Source: an uncultured Bacteroidales bacterium (GTDB taxonomy: Bacteria; Bacteroidota; Bacteroidia; Bacteroidales; UBA932). From it: DNA of 64,000 nucleotides. Below, piece after piece: positions 21,879 to 30,371 of this stretch (within the stretch, counting starts at the first letter, position 1; the number at the start of each line of letters is the position of its first letter). The notes below the pieces were generated by a model. The model saw only the letters and a program-made list of their open reading frames with translations. It did not search any database and was not told the DNA's origin. A program made the position numbers and the translations under genes. Where the stretch lies: the NCBI GenBank assembly GCA_944326315.1, contig CALVDP010000001.1:1-64000 (forward strand), read 5' to 3'.

Positions 21879-22895
21879 TCAGTTTCCTCCCGAGGCTATA
21901 ATGGAAGCCAGTCCGGCAATGAAGAATACGAACATCAGGAAAAGAAGGAGTCCGGTCTTCCTGTCTGCCCCCTTGAATTCCTTCCAGATGAACACGCCCC
22001 AGACTGCAGCGACCATCGGGGCTCCCTGGCCGAGAGCGTATGATATCGCCGCACCTGCCTGGCCTGATGCAATATAGCTGAACGCCGTGCCGAGGCACCA
22101 TATCGCCCCGCCCAGCATCCCTGTCAGATGGGTCCCCAAGCTGCCCTTGAAATACTCTCTGACCGATACCGGTTCTCCTGAGAACGGGAACCTCATGACC
22201 AGTGTGTTGAACAGGAAATTGCTCAGCACTACCCCTACGGAGAAGATGAATATCGCGCTGTAGGGAGTAAGCATTCCGGCGGCCGGATGTTCAAAATTGT
22301 CCAGGTCCATGGCCTTGGCCACAAAGCGGTAGAAGAACGACATGAGGATCCCGGCTGTCACCGCAAGCACGATTCCCTTCCTGTTCTTCCCGGAATCCTG
22401 GGCAGCCCTGTCTTTCTGCATTCTGCCCGATGCAATTCCGTTGCATATTATGGCAATGACTATCAGGGCGACACCGAGAAACAAGATTACAGGATCTCCT
22501 TTCGGTGCCCCTATATAATTGATTATCACGCCAAGCACAAGGGACAAGCCGACTCCGAGCGGGAAAGCCACCGACATCCCCGCCATGGATGTTGATGCGG
22601 ACAACAATATATTGGAAGCGTTGAAAATGACGCCGCCAATAATCACGCTCCATATATTGGAGGCGTCAGCCTGTGAAAGGTCAGCGACAAAAGATCTTCC
22701 CTGGGAGCCGAAACTTCCCATTGTGAAAGAGATGACCAGCGAGAAAAGAAGCATTCCTATGACATAGTCCCAATAGAAAAGTTCGTATCTCCAGTTCCTT
22801 GCTGCCAGCTTCTGGGTATTGCCCCATGAGCCCCAGCACATCATCGTGACAAAACAGAATATCACGGCGAGAGTATAGCTGTTGACTATAAACAT
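21879..22895 (-). CDS. GRP/DMT-family sugar permease (probable ribose transporter)
   Basis: A 338-residue polytopic inner-membrane protein with about ten hydrophobic helices. The start MFIVNSYTLAVIFCFVTMMCWGSWGNTQK and the repeated Gly-rich helices (VIIGGVIFNASNILLSAS, VAFPLGVGLSLVLGVIINYI) are typical of the glucose/ribose porter branch of the drug/metabolite transporter superfamily. GQAGAAISYALGQGAPMVAAVWGVFIWKEF near the C-terminus is the second-half counterpart. Its place between ribokinase and nucleoside hydrolase points to ribose, or possibly nucleoside, as substrate; that is inference from context. Repeat copy B lies in its upstream gap. Confidence 0.82.
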   Translation of the reverse strand: MFIVNSYTLAVIFCFVTMMCWGSWGNTQKLAARNWRYELFYWDYVIGMLLFSLVISFTMGSFGSQGRSFVADLSQADASNIWSVIIGGVIFNASNILLSASTSMAGMSVAFPLGVGLSLVLGVIINYIGAPKGDPVILFLGVALIVIAIICNGIASGRMQKDRAAQDSGKNRKGIVLAVTAGILMSFFYRFVAKAMDLDNFEHPAAGMLTPYSAIFIFSVGVVLSNFLFNTLVMRFPFSGEPVSVREYFKGSLGTHLTGMLGGAIWCLGTAFSYIASGQAGAAISYALGQGAPMVAAVWGVFIWKEFKGADRKTGLLLFLMFVFFIAGLASIIASGGN

Positions 22896-22915
22896 ACCAA
22901 TTTATTTTTTAGTGT

Positions 22916-23000
22916 TAACGTGAATTCGATGAAATGAATGGAATGAATTTAAGAGGGTGACACGAAAAAGGAAAGGGATTTCGAAGAAATCGTAACGTCA
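22916..23000 (-). repeat. Structured intergenic repeat, copy B (internally deleted)
   Basis: An 85-base copy in the opposite orientation to copy A. Read on the minus strand it matches A nearly base for base from TGACGTTACGATTTC to CTTAAATTC, then jumps to TCATTTCATCGAATTCACG. About 65 bases present in A are missing; the lost segment is bounded in A by two AAATTC repeats, as in a slippage deletion. Its edge overlaps the TGA stop codon of rbsK (22998-23000). Confidence 0.85.
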
Positions 23001-23930
23001 TAATGTCTTACCCCAGGCAGACAGGACACCATCGGTCTCGTCTCTCTGCGGGATGGATTCCTGCGCTCCGGAACGTGTGACGGCTATTGAAGAGGCGGCG
23101 GAAGCGAATACAGCGGCCTGCTGCAGGCTCCGGCCCTCGGAAAGGGCCACGCACAATGCCCCGCAGAAAGTGTCGCCGGCAGCAGTAGTGTCCACAGCGT
23201 CGACCTTGCGAGAAGGTATATGGACCGCACCGTCCTTTCCGTATATCAGGGCGCCTCTGGCTCCCAAAGTTATGATCACATTACCTGCCCCGCGCCCCAC
23301 AAGCACCCTGGCGGCCGCCTCGGCAGTATCGAGATCCCTCACCTGGATTCCGGACATCTGTGACGCTTCAGTCTCGTTAGGAATCATCAGGGATACATGA
23401 CGGTAGAGCTCTTCCGGCAGATCACACGCCGGAGCCGGATTCAGCACGACGAAAGTACCTGCTTCAGATGCCGTCCTCGCAGCCTCAAGCACTGTTCCGA
23501 CCGGGATTTCAAGCTGCAGAAGGAGTATGCCGGACTCCCTTATGACATCACCTGTCCTGCGGATATCTTCCGGGGTGAAATCCATATTGGCTCCGGAAGC
23601 CACAGATATGGAATTCTCGGCTTCCGCATCCACATTGATAAGGGCCACGCCTGACGGCTTGTCCGAATATATGATATGAGAAGTGTCAATCCCTTCCCTG
23701 TCATAATTCTGCACGGAATTTTCGCCGAAAAGATCCTTCCCCACCTTGCATACGAAAGAGACATCGCCTCCGAGTCTTTTCGCGGCAACGGCCTGATTGG
23801 CGCCCTTGCCGCCATGTCCCATGGTGAACACGCCTCCAAGCACAGTTTCGCCGGGAGCCGGAAGCCTGTCTGTCTTGACTGTCATGTCAGTATTACTGCT
23901 GCCAATGACAAGTATCTTCCTTGATTTCAT
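22998..23930 (-). CDS. rbsK: Ribokinase
   Basis: A PfkB-family sugar kinase of 310 residues that phosphorylates ribose to ribose 5-phosphate in the cytoplasm. Seen features are the N-terminal VIGSSNTDMTVKTDRLPAPGE, the first family signature GGKGANQAVAAKRLGG (about residues 41-56), NPAPACDLPEEL, and the second signature DTTAAGDTFCGAL with the catalytic Asp near the C-terminus. It is the first gene of the salvage run, and the divergent LacI-type gene lies about 200 bases away. The stop codon is at the edge of repeat copy B. Confidence 0.93.
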   Translation of the reverse strand: MKSRKILVIGSSNTDMTVKTDRLPAPGETVLGGVFTMGHGGKGANQAVAAKRLGGDVSFVCKVGKDLFGENSVQNYDREGIDTSHIIYSDKPSGVALINVDAEAENSISVASGANMDFTPEDIRRTGDVIRESGILLLQLEIPVGTVLEAARTASEAGTFVVLNPAPACDLPEELYRHVSLMIPNETEASQMSGIQVRDLDTAEAAARVLVGRGAGNVIITLGARGALIYGKDGAVHIPSRKVDAVDTTAAGDTFCGALCVALSEGRSLQQAAVFASAASSIAVTRSGAQESIPQRDETDGVLSAWGKTL

Positions 23931-24104
23931 TACGGATATATGGTTATTGTTTGTCTTTCAAGTGTTATCCCGGGCGGCACGGCTGCATGCGGACAAGCCT
24001 TTCCGCCTCTTTCTTCCGTGCAATTTATTCAATTAAATCCAAGGTATCTTCCATTCAGGACCATAATTTTCATGTTCATGCATGATTTTTTGCGAAACAT
24101 TTCA

Positions 24105-24112
24105 TAATTTTG
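24105..24112 (+). promoter_or_regulatory. Candidate -7 element for the LacI-type regulator
   Basis: TAATTTTG matches TAnnTTTG exactly and lies 24 bases before the ATG at 24137, a sensible position for a start of transcription near 24119. The -33 region has no well-spaced TTTG (the nearest, at 24089-24092, is only 12 bases away). Confidence 0.45.
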
Positions 24113-24136
24113 CACAACACTGAAACACGGGCTGCG

Positions 24137-25192
24137 ATGAAGACCACATTAGAGACCATTGCAAGAAACACTGGATTTTCCAAAGCCACAATCTCCAGAG
24201 TATTAAACAATAAGGCTCACTTAAGCCGAATTTCCAGAAAGACCGCGGAGATCATTCTCGACGAAGCGGAAAGATGTGGATACACCCCGGATCTCGTTGC
24301 TAAAAATTTGCGCAAGAACAAGACCCAGACAATAGGGCTTCTTGTACCGTCTTTGGCCAATCCGTATTTTGCCGAAATAGCCAGTGTGATAATTCAGGAT
24401 GCCAGACGATACGGCTATATCACGATTGTAGCCGACACCATGGAGGATGAGGAAAACCAGAATTCATCCATCACCACCATGCTGTCACGGCAGGTGGACG
24501 GCATCATCATCGTACCTTGCGGAAACAACCCCGTGTATCTGGAACAGACGGCCAGCCAGTGCGTACCTATAATATTGGTGGACAGATATTACGAGAATTC
24601 CTCGCTCCCCTACGTGGTGACCAACAATTTCCATGGAGGCTGCATGGCTGCATCGCTTCTTGTCAGAAACGGCCACAAGGACATAGTCTGCATACAGGGT
24701 CCCCCGTCAGCCACCACCAACAAGAGACGTGTCGACGGCTTCCGGACCGTGATGAAGGAAAACGGTCTTGAAGACAGAATCCAGATTGTAGGTAACGAGT
24801 TCTCGATACAGAACGGCTACCTTGAGACTAAGTTCCTGCTTAACAACGAGACCAGGCCGACGGCGATTTTCGCGTTGAGCAACAACATCGGGATGGGTGT
24901 CATAAAGGCCGTCAGAGAGGCCGGACTCAGGATTCCAGAAGACATCTCCCTGGTATCATTCGACAATTATCTCTATCTTGACTTCCTGGAGCCGGCGGTC
25001 ACCCGTATCGGACAGAAGGTGGACGAAATGGGCAAGATGGCTGTCAAACTCCTGCACAGAAGCATATCCGGACACACGGAAATACGGACACAGATTGAGC
25101 TTTCTCCGGAAATGATCATGAGGGATTCCGTGGCACCGCTTATGAGACAGTATCCGCAGAACGGATGCCATCCGACGGAGCAGGCATGGTAA
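24137..25192 (+). CDS. LacI-family transcriptional regulator
   Basis: A 351-residue DNA-binding regulator. The ATG at 24137 is preferred over an upstream TTG because the helix-turn-helix then begins at once: TIARNTGFSKATISRVLN, followed by GYTPDLVAKNLRKNKTQTIG, the LacI hinge. A periplasmic-binding-protein-like effector domain follows, with LLVPSLANPYFAEIASVI, DGIIIVPCG, and IPEDISLVSFDN near the C-terminus. It is divergent from rbsK, so it most likely controls the ribose/nucleoside run and responds to ribose or a derivative. The operator was not identified. Confidence 0.92.
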   Translation: MKTTLETIARNTGFSKATISRVLNNKAHLSRISRKTAEIILDEAERCGYTPDLVAKNLRKNKTQTIGLLVPSLANPYFAEIASVIIQDARRYGYITIVADTMEDEENQNSSITTMLSRQVDGIIIVPCGNNPVYLEQTASQCVPIILVDRYYENSSLPYVVTNNFHGGCMAASLLVRNGHKDIVCIQGPPSATTNKRRVDGFRTVMKENGLEDRIQIVGNEFSIQNGYLETKFLLNNETRPTAIFALSNNIGMGVIKAVREAGLRIPEDISLVSFDNYLYLDFLEPAVTRIGQKVDEMGKMAVKLLHRSISGHTEIRTQIELSPEMIMRDSVAPLMRQYPQNGCHPTEQAW

Positions 25193-25215
25193 ATCTGATG
25201 AAAAACCTACAAGAT

Positions 25216-25644
25216 ATGTACACTTACAAGCAAATCGGCAACAAGTATGTTGTCAGCATCCGAAACCGCGCAGAAATCGTCAAAGCTCTGAGCGCTTTCT
25301 GTGAAGAACAGGGCATCATGTCGGGCACAATTGACGGGATCGGGGCGATTGATGAACTGACACTCCGTTTCTTCAATCCCAAAACCAAGCTATACGAGGA
25401 CAAGTCCTATCGGGAACAGATGGAGATTGCCAACCTGACAGGAAACATATCGCTGATGGACGGCAAAACCTATCTCCACCTGCACGTCACCGTGGGACGC
25501 AGTGATTACTCAGCCTTGGCCGGACATCTGCTTGCCGCCACACTTAACGGAGCCGGAGAATTCGTGGTGGAAGATTTCGGGACTCCTGTCACCCGTGTCT
25601 ATGTCCCGGAAATAGGATTGAACTGCTATAAACTGGACAAATAA
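25216..25644 (+). CDS. PPC-domain (DUF296) protein
   Basis: A small cytoplasmic protein of 142 residues made of one PPC domain, the trimeric fold also found fused to AT-hooks in plants. Typical features are YKQIGNKYVVSIRNRAEIVKAL at the start of the domain, GIGAIDELTLRFF, YLHLHVTVG with its paired histidines, and GHLLAATLNGAGEFVVED. In-frame ATGs exist at 25198 and 25216; the second starts right at the domain as in relatives. It follows the LacI-type gene closely and may be co-transcribed. Its biochemical role in bacteria is not established. Confidence 0.8.
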   Translation: MYTYKQIGNKYVVSIRNRAEIVKALSAFCEEQGIMSGTIDGIGAIDELTLRFFNPKTKLYEDKSYREQMEIANLTGNISLMDGKTYLHLHVTVGRSDYSALAGHLLAATLNGAGEFVVEDFGTPVTRVYVPEIGLNCYKLDK

Positions 25645-25685
25645 GGCTGAAACCAACCTTTATAACAACAACCATATCTTTCCTT

Positions 25686-27293
25686 ATGAAAAAGAGCACT
25701 TACATCATGGCGGCGATATCGGTCGGACTTACAGTCTGCCAATACGTCGGAGCCCAGTCTCTGAATGACATTGTCAAAGTATCGGAAAATGATGTCAAAG
25801 GCAAATTTGAGACTGCAGACAACGGTGACACACAGCTGAATTACTACAATTCAGACTACTGCGACTACTATATGTTCCGTCTGAACGACAGGGCATACAT
25901 ACTGCGTCCGGGGCGTACCACCATTTTCACTCAGAGACAAGGGTCCAATGTACAGAACCCGTTCAATTCACCGGGACGATATTACTCGTACAAAGGGAGT
26001 TTCCCGAAAAAATTCAATGCTGAATTCCCTTATATCCTGCCGGTCGCAGAGGGAAAACAGGTCTGCTGGCGTACAGACAGGCGGGAAAGGATGAAGACAA
26101 TGAATTTCGACATTGTGCCGGGTGATACGGTCTATGCAGTGAGGTACGGTACGGCCTGCATTGTCAAGGATCCCAGGCAACTGCTCGTCTACCACAGCGA
26201 CAAGACCTTCGCCGCGTATATGATGATGTCGGAATGTTTCGTCATGCCTGGTGAAACTGTCTTTCCCGGGATGCCGGTAGGCAGAGCCGGTCTGTCCGGC
26301 GTTTCGATTTCATTTTTCTTCCTTGACCGGAACAAGTTCAGCGACAGTGAAGCGGTCAGCTACCCGTACACACATTTCATACCTTGCTTCAGCACGGTAT
26401 CCGGCGTAGTGAGACCGCATGAGAGCATTGATGTCACGGCATGGAACCCTGACAAGCTGGTGACCATGGAAATGAGCAGGAGAGAAAAGAAAAAATATCT
26501 CAGGAACAGGAAGCCAGGACCGGAAATACAGATGCAGGAAGCCCCTCGCAAAGAAGCCCTGACTGAAATACATTGGATGCATGACCCTGTCGACAGTCAG
26601 GTGAAGGAAGCTGCGGAAAAGCGGATATCAGCGGAAATGGCATACTTGAAAAGACTTGGCCTGGAGCCGGACCTGGATTTCACAATCCACTGCTTCACGG
26701 ACAGGGACAGTGCCGCAGTCTTCCTGGAAAATGAATTCGGGCGTTCTGTCAATACATCAAGGTACAGGACATTCTATATGAGCAAGGAAAAGACAGGACT
26801 GCTTGTCGGCTATGACGGGACAGATCCGGACAGAAACGTCATCAATCTCACAGACCTTTTGAGCCGGCACATTGTCAGAAGCGCGGCAAAGAATGTCCCG
26901 GCACCCACATGGTTCAGCTCCGGGATAACCAGATATTTTGTCTCATGGCATACAGGCAGGGACGGTTCGTCATACCATGTACTCGACCCGCGTGATATTG
27001 TCAAGGTGAAGTCGGCGGCCCTTACAAGAGGAAGCGACATCCGGCCGTTCCTTGAAATATCCCACAATGACTACAATAAAATGCAGTCTACCGATGACGG
27101 CCTTGCATACGCACTGTCGCATATAATCATCACAATCATCATTGACAAGGGCTATGACGACACAGCAAGGGCGATGATGACAAGAGAACGCGGCGAGAAG
27201 CCTGCAGACATCATTGAAAGGACCTATCCAGGAGGCATCGATGCCCTGGAAAAGGATATTCTGGAGAAAGTCGGTATCGAATTGGAAGAGTAG
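25686..27293 (+). CDS. Secreted protein with two degenerate peptidase domains
   Basis: A 535-residue exported protein (signal peptide ending YVGAQS). The first half matches the outline of an M23 (LytM-type) domain: MNFDIVPGDTVYAVRYGTACIV stands for the HxGxD block with the His absent, VYHSDKTFAAYMMM (H170 to M181) for the Y-H-L block, and SGVSISFFFLD for the final HxH block with both His lost. The second half resembles gluzincin-like peptidases: where HExxH would be expected there is H395-I-V-R-S399, and PTWFSSG (W409) replaces the usual Wxx-EG. Both active sites therefore appear dead. A binding or scaffolding role in the envelope is inferred. The gene stands after the PPC gene and converges on folD. 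Confidence 0.6.
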   Translation: MKKSTYIMAAISVGLTVCQYVGAQSLNDIVKVSENDVKGKFETADNGDTQLNYYNSDYCDYYMFRLNDRAYILRPGRTTIFTQRQGSNVQNPFNSPGRYYSYKGSFPKKFNAEFPYILPVAEGKQVCWRTDRRERMKTMNFDIVPGDTVYAVRYGTACIVKDPRQLLVYHSDKTFAAYMMMSECFVMPGETVFPGMPVGRAGLSGVSISFFFLDRNKFSDSEAVSYPYTHFIPCFSTVSGVVRPHESIDVTAWNPDKLVTMEMSRREKKKYLRNRKPGPEIQMQEAPRKEALTEIHWMHDPVDSQVKEAAEKRISAEMAYLKRLGLEPDLDFTIHCFTDRDSAAVFLENEFGRSVNTSRYRTFYMSKEKTGLLVGYDGTDPDRNVINLTDLLSRHIVRSAAKNVPAPTWFSSGITRYFVSWHTGRDGSSYHVLDPRDIVKVKSAALTRGSDIRPFLEISHNDYNKMQSTDDGLAYALSHIIITIIIDKGYDDTARAMMTRERGEKPADIIERTYPGGIDALEKDILEKVGIELEE

Positions 27294-27302
27294 AGGCCTT
27301 CG

Positions 27303-28154
27303 TCACCTGGCAACTTTCCGGAGGAAACATTCTATGGTGTTCTCCATAAGGCAGCAGATGGTCATAGGGCCTACACCTCCAGGGACCGGGGTGATGACAG
27401 ACGCCTTGGAAGCCACGGCATCGAAGTCCACATCTCCGCACAGTTTTCCCGTTTCGGGATCACGGTTTACCCCCACGTCTATGACAACAGCCCCGTCAGA
27501 CACCATGTCTGCCGTCACGAAACGCGGCTTCCCTATCGCCACCACAAGGATATCTGCCTCCCTGGTGACAGACGGCAGATTCCCGGTACGGCTGTGAGCG
27601 ATTGTGACGGTCGCATTCTCGTCCAGCAGAAGCTTGGCTACCGGAAGCCCTACGATATTGCTGCGGCCTATCACCACGGCACGTTTCCCTTTGATCTCCA
27701 CCCCGGCGAATTTCAGCATCTTGATGATGCCCTTAGGGGTGCATGGAAGCGTACACGGCTGTTTCTGCCAGAGTGCGGCAACATTCAGAGGGTGGAATCC
27801 GTCCACATCCTTCTCTTTGGAAATGGTCTCTATGACCCTGGCTTCCGAGATATGGTCCGGCAACGGGAGCTGTACCAGTATCCCGTCCACAGTGTCGTCG
27901 GCATTGAGGCTGCGGATCAGGTCCAGTAGCTCCTCTTCCGGTATGGTGGCAGGCCTGTGCACCGTAGTGTTGCGGATTCCCACGAATTCGGATGCCTTGG
28001 CCTTGCCTTTGACATACGATGCGCTTGCCGAATCATCTCCGACAAGTATGACTACAAGATGAGGCACCCTTCCGTATTTCTCAGGGAATGTAGACACTTC
28101 GCCTCTCATGTCCTCCTTCAGTCTCGCTGAAAGTTCTTTTCCGCTTATTATCAT
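27303..28154 (-). CDS. folD: Bifunctional methylenetetrahydrofolate dehydrogenase/cyclohydrolase
   Basis: FolD interconverts 5,10-methylene-, methenyl- and 10-formyl-tetrahydrofolate, supplying the formyl groups used by PurH and PurN. The 283-residue length is normal. Seen are the SASYVKGKAKA segment with the catalytic Lys, DGILVQLPLPDHI, PCTPKGIIKML, the Rossmann NADP site VIGRSNIVGLPVAKLL, and PVPGGVGPMTICCLMENT at the C-terminus. It lies at the end of the purine cluster, which fits its supply role. It converges on the secreted peptidase-like gene with only 9 bases between. Confidence 0.96.
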   Translation of the reverse strand: MIISGKELSARLKEDMRGEVSTFPEKYGRVPHLVVILVGDDSASASYVKGKAKASEFVGIRNTTVHRPATIPEEELLDLIRSLNADDTVDGILVQLPLPDHISEARVIETISKEKDVDGFHPLNVAALWQKQPCTLPCTPKGIIKMLKFAGVEIKGKRAVVIGRSNIVGLPVAKLLLDENATVTIAHSRTGNLPSVTREADILVVAIGKPRFVTADMVSDGAVVIDVGVNRDPETGKLCGDVDFDAVASKASVITPVPGGVGPMTICCLMENTIECFLRKVAR

Positions 28155-28267
28155 GATATCTTCCTTATTTGTTTTCTTTCCTCCGGCATTCAGGCCGGCT
28201 ACGAATTTAGGAAAATTTCAGATACCGTATTCACCGGCATGAACATTTCAGCGACTTTCCATGACTG

Positions 28268-28336
28268 TTTTCAACGTAAGTCCGGACGGAAGTAAATTCC
28301 TTTGCCTCCAACGTTGTTTCTCTAAGCCGTTGAAAA
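28268..28336. other. Inverted repeat in the folD-purD gap
   Basis: The 229-base gap between purD (stop at 28384) and folD holds a perfect 9-bp inverted repeat, TTTTCAACG (28268-28276) and CGTTGAAAA (28328-28336), spaced by 51 bases. No T tract or promoter element was recognised. Nothing else is evident in this gap. Confidence 0.4.
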
Positions 28337-28383
28337 TCAGAGTGCAATTGTGCCTGCACAAATTGCCGCGATAAGGAGAAGCC

Positions 28384-29646
28384 CTAAAGGACCCTCCAGC
28401 CTATATCCTTGCGGTAGAACAGATTGTCACACCTGATACATTCCACTGCCTTCAAAGCATGGGTCTGTGCGGCCTTAAGCCCGTCTCCGAAGCCAACGAC
28501 CATCAGGACACGGCCTCCGGCAGTCACATAACCGCCGTCTTTCATGGCAGTACCCATATGGTATATCCTTATGTTCCCAAGTGCCTCAGCATCGTCAAGC
28601 CCGTGTATGGCATGCCCCTTTTCATACTGTCCCGGATAGCCTTCGGAAGCCAGGACAAAGCCGAGGGCCGCATCAGAGGACCATTCCAGCTCAGGCATCG
28701 GCGTCCCGTCCACTACGGCAGAAAACACATCGTATATGTCCGTCTTCAGACGCGGCAGCACCACCTCCGTCTCAGGATCGCCGAAGCGGCAGTTGAATTC
28801 GATGACCTTAATGCCGGCCGGTGTCTTCATCAGCCCGCCGTAAAGCACGCCCTTGAACGGACATCCTTCGGCTACCATGCCGGCAGCCACAGGCTTCATT
28901 ATCTTCTCGAGGGAATATTCCAGATCCTCGTCAGTGATGAGCGGCACAGGAGAATAAGCTCCCATTCCCCCGGTATTCGGGCCCTTGTCTCCGTCGAAGG
29001 CACGTTTATGGTCCTGTGATACAGTCATAGGCCAGACATCTGCACCGTCTACAAAGCACATGAATGAGAATTCCGGTCCTGTCAGGTATTCCTCCACCAC
29101 GACACGCCCTTTGCCGAACTTGTCGTCAAGGAGCATATCCTTCAATGCAGCCTCGGCACCGGCCAGGTCTCCTGCAATGACCACTCCCTTTCCTGCGGCA
29201 AGACCGTCATACTTCAACACTACCGGAAATGTACCGGCCTTCACGTATTCGGCTGCCTCGCCGTAATCCTCGAATGTCCTGAAGGCTGCGGTAGGAACAT
29301 TGTACTTCGCCATCAGACGCTTGGCGAAATCCTTGCTCGATTCAATCGTAGCAGCAGCCTTTGACGGTCCGAAAATCCTGAGCCCGGCCTTGTTGAACTC
29401 ATCTGTAATACCTGCGGCAAGGGCGGCTTCAGGGCCTACGACCGTAAGGTCAATACCTTCCGCCAGCGCGAAATCCCTGAGTTCCACAACCTGCGTATCC
29501 TTCAGCGGCACACATTCGGCCTGGGCCGCTATCCCGGCATTGCCGGGGGCGCAATATATCTTTCCTACCTTCGGAGAGCGGGAGAGAGCATCCACTATCG
29601 CATGGCACCTGCCTCCGCCACCCACAACCAATACCTTATGTTTCAT
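28384..29646 (-). CDS. purD: Phosphoribosylamine-glycine ligase
   Basis: GAR synthetase, the second step of purine synthesis, an ATP-grasp ligase of 420 residues. The start at 29646 (MKHKVLVVGGGGRCH) is chosen because the longer frame only adds unrelated residues. Conserved parts are APGNAGIAAQAECVPLK, DLTVVGPEAALAAGITDEF, FPVVLKYDGLAAGKGVVIA and NTGGMGAYSPVP, with VIEFNCRFGDPETEVVLPRL near residue 280. Oddly the N-terminal motif reads GGGGRCHAI where most PurD have GGREHAL, so a near-invariant Glu is replaced by Cys. It sits between DUF4923 and folD in the purine cluster. Confidence 0.95.
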   Translation of the reverse strand: MKHKVLVVGGGGRCHAIVDALSRSPKVGKIYCAPGNAGIAAQAECVPLKDTQVVELRDFALAEGIDLTVVGPEAALAAGITDEFNKAGLRIFGPSKAAATIESSKDFAKRLMAKYNVPTAAFRTFEDYGEAAEYVKAGTFPVVLKYDGLAAGKGVVIAGDLAGAEAALKDMLLDDKFGKGRVVVEEYLTGPEFSFMCFVDGADVWPMTVSQDHKRAFDGDKGPNTGGMGAYSPVPLITDEDLEYSLEKIMKPVAAGMVAEGCPFKGVLYGGLMKTPAGIKVIEFNCRFGDPETEVVLPRLKTDIYDVFSAVVDGTPMPELEWSSDAALGFVLASEGYPGQYEKGHAIHGLDDAEALGNIRIYHMGTAMKDGGYVTAGGRVLMVVGFGDGLKAAQTHALKAVECIRCDNLFYRKDIGWRVL

Positions 29647-29695
29647 AAAAACGACATTATTTTTCTGTTCTCTGTACAACAATGTCCGGCCGGCA

Positions 29696-30337
29696 TCATT
29701 TTCCTGTCCCTGACGCCTGGACACGTGAAAGTTCAAAACCTATCTTGATCCCGTCATACTGTCCTGCAAGCGCACCCACAGACTTGAGGGCGGTATCCCC
29801 TGCTACCGAAGATATCTTCTCAATGAAGTCAAGCAGCTTGTCCGCATTGAAAAGCAGTTCCATGTCAGTCAGGGAAACTGCGGCCTCAGCCCTGAGAGAC
29901 ACGCCCCCGAGCCGGCCGCTTTTCCCGTAGTCAAGTATGATGCTGTCATCCTCCGGAGAGAATGAATAGGTGCCCGGGAACTTTATCTTGCCCGATACAG
30001 TGACAAAGGTGCTGTCGGCATTGAAAGTGTAGCTGAAAGTATCCTGGCGAAGCCCTATCTTCTCCAGGTACCCGTCAAGCGTTTCCTCTATCTGTCCTGC
30101 GGCGAGGGTTGAAGCTGCGTTCGCAAGCGCATTGTCCCCTGTCAGCCTGACCGCGATACCGGAATATGACCACTCTCCTTCGATGTTTTCAGGTATCACG
30201 TCAAGTTCCTTCACCACAGTACCTACCGCCTCCATGATGTTTTCCTTGTTGAAAAGGTCCTTGAGGGGCTGCCCGTTCACCTGCATGCCGTGGAAGGAGA
30301 AAATCACGGTGCAGACGGTCAAAAGAATTTTCTTCAT
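29696..30337 (-). CDS. DUF4923-type exported protein
   Basis: A 213-residue exported protein with a signal peptide (MKKILLTVCTVIFSFHGMQVNGQ). The pattern KDLFNKENIMEAVGTVV, then IEGEWSYSGIAVRLTGDNALANAAS, and a lipocalin-like run of strands (TFSYTFNADSTFVTVSG, GTYSFSPEDDSIILDYG) fits the Bacteroidota DUF4923 family. Its function is unknown. It lies between purH and purD and is co-oriented with them, but nothing in the protein suggests a link with purine synthesis. Confidence 0.75.
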   Translation of the reverse strand: MKKILLTVCTVIFSFHGMQVNGQPLKDLFNKENIMEAVGTVVKELDVIPENIEGEWSYSGIAVRLTGDNALANAASTLAAGQIEETLDGYLEKIGLRQDTFSYTFNADSTFVTVSGKIKFPGTYSFSPEDDSIILDYGKSGRLGGVSLRAEAAVSLTDMELLFNADKLLDFIEKISSVAGDTALKSVGALAGQYDGIKIGFELSRVQASGTGK

Positions 30338-30371
30338 GATAAAGCTCCTGATGCCAATGCCGTAAGCCGCG

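Noticed and set aside
24110..24136. Upstream TTG start for the LacI-type regulator
   Set aside because: It adds nine residues before the helix-turn-helix that relatives lack, and it overlaps the candidate -7 promoter element.
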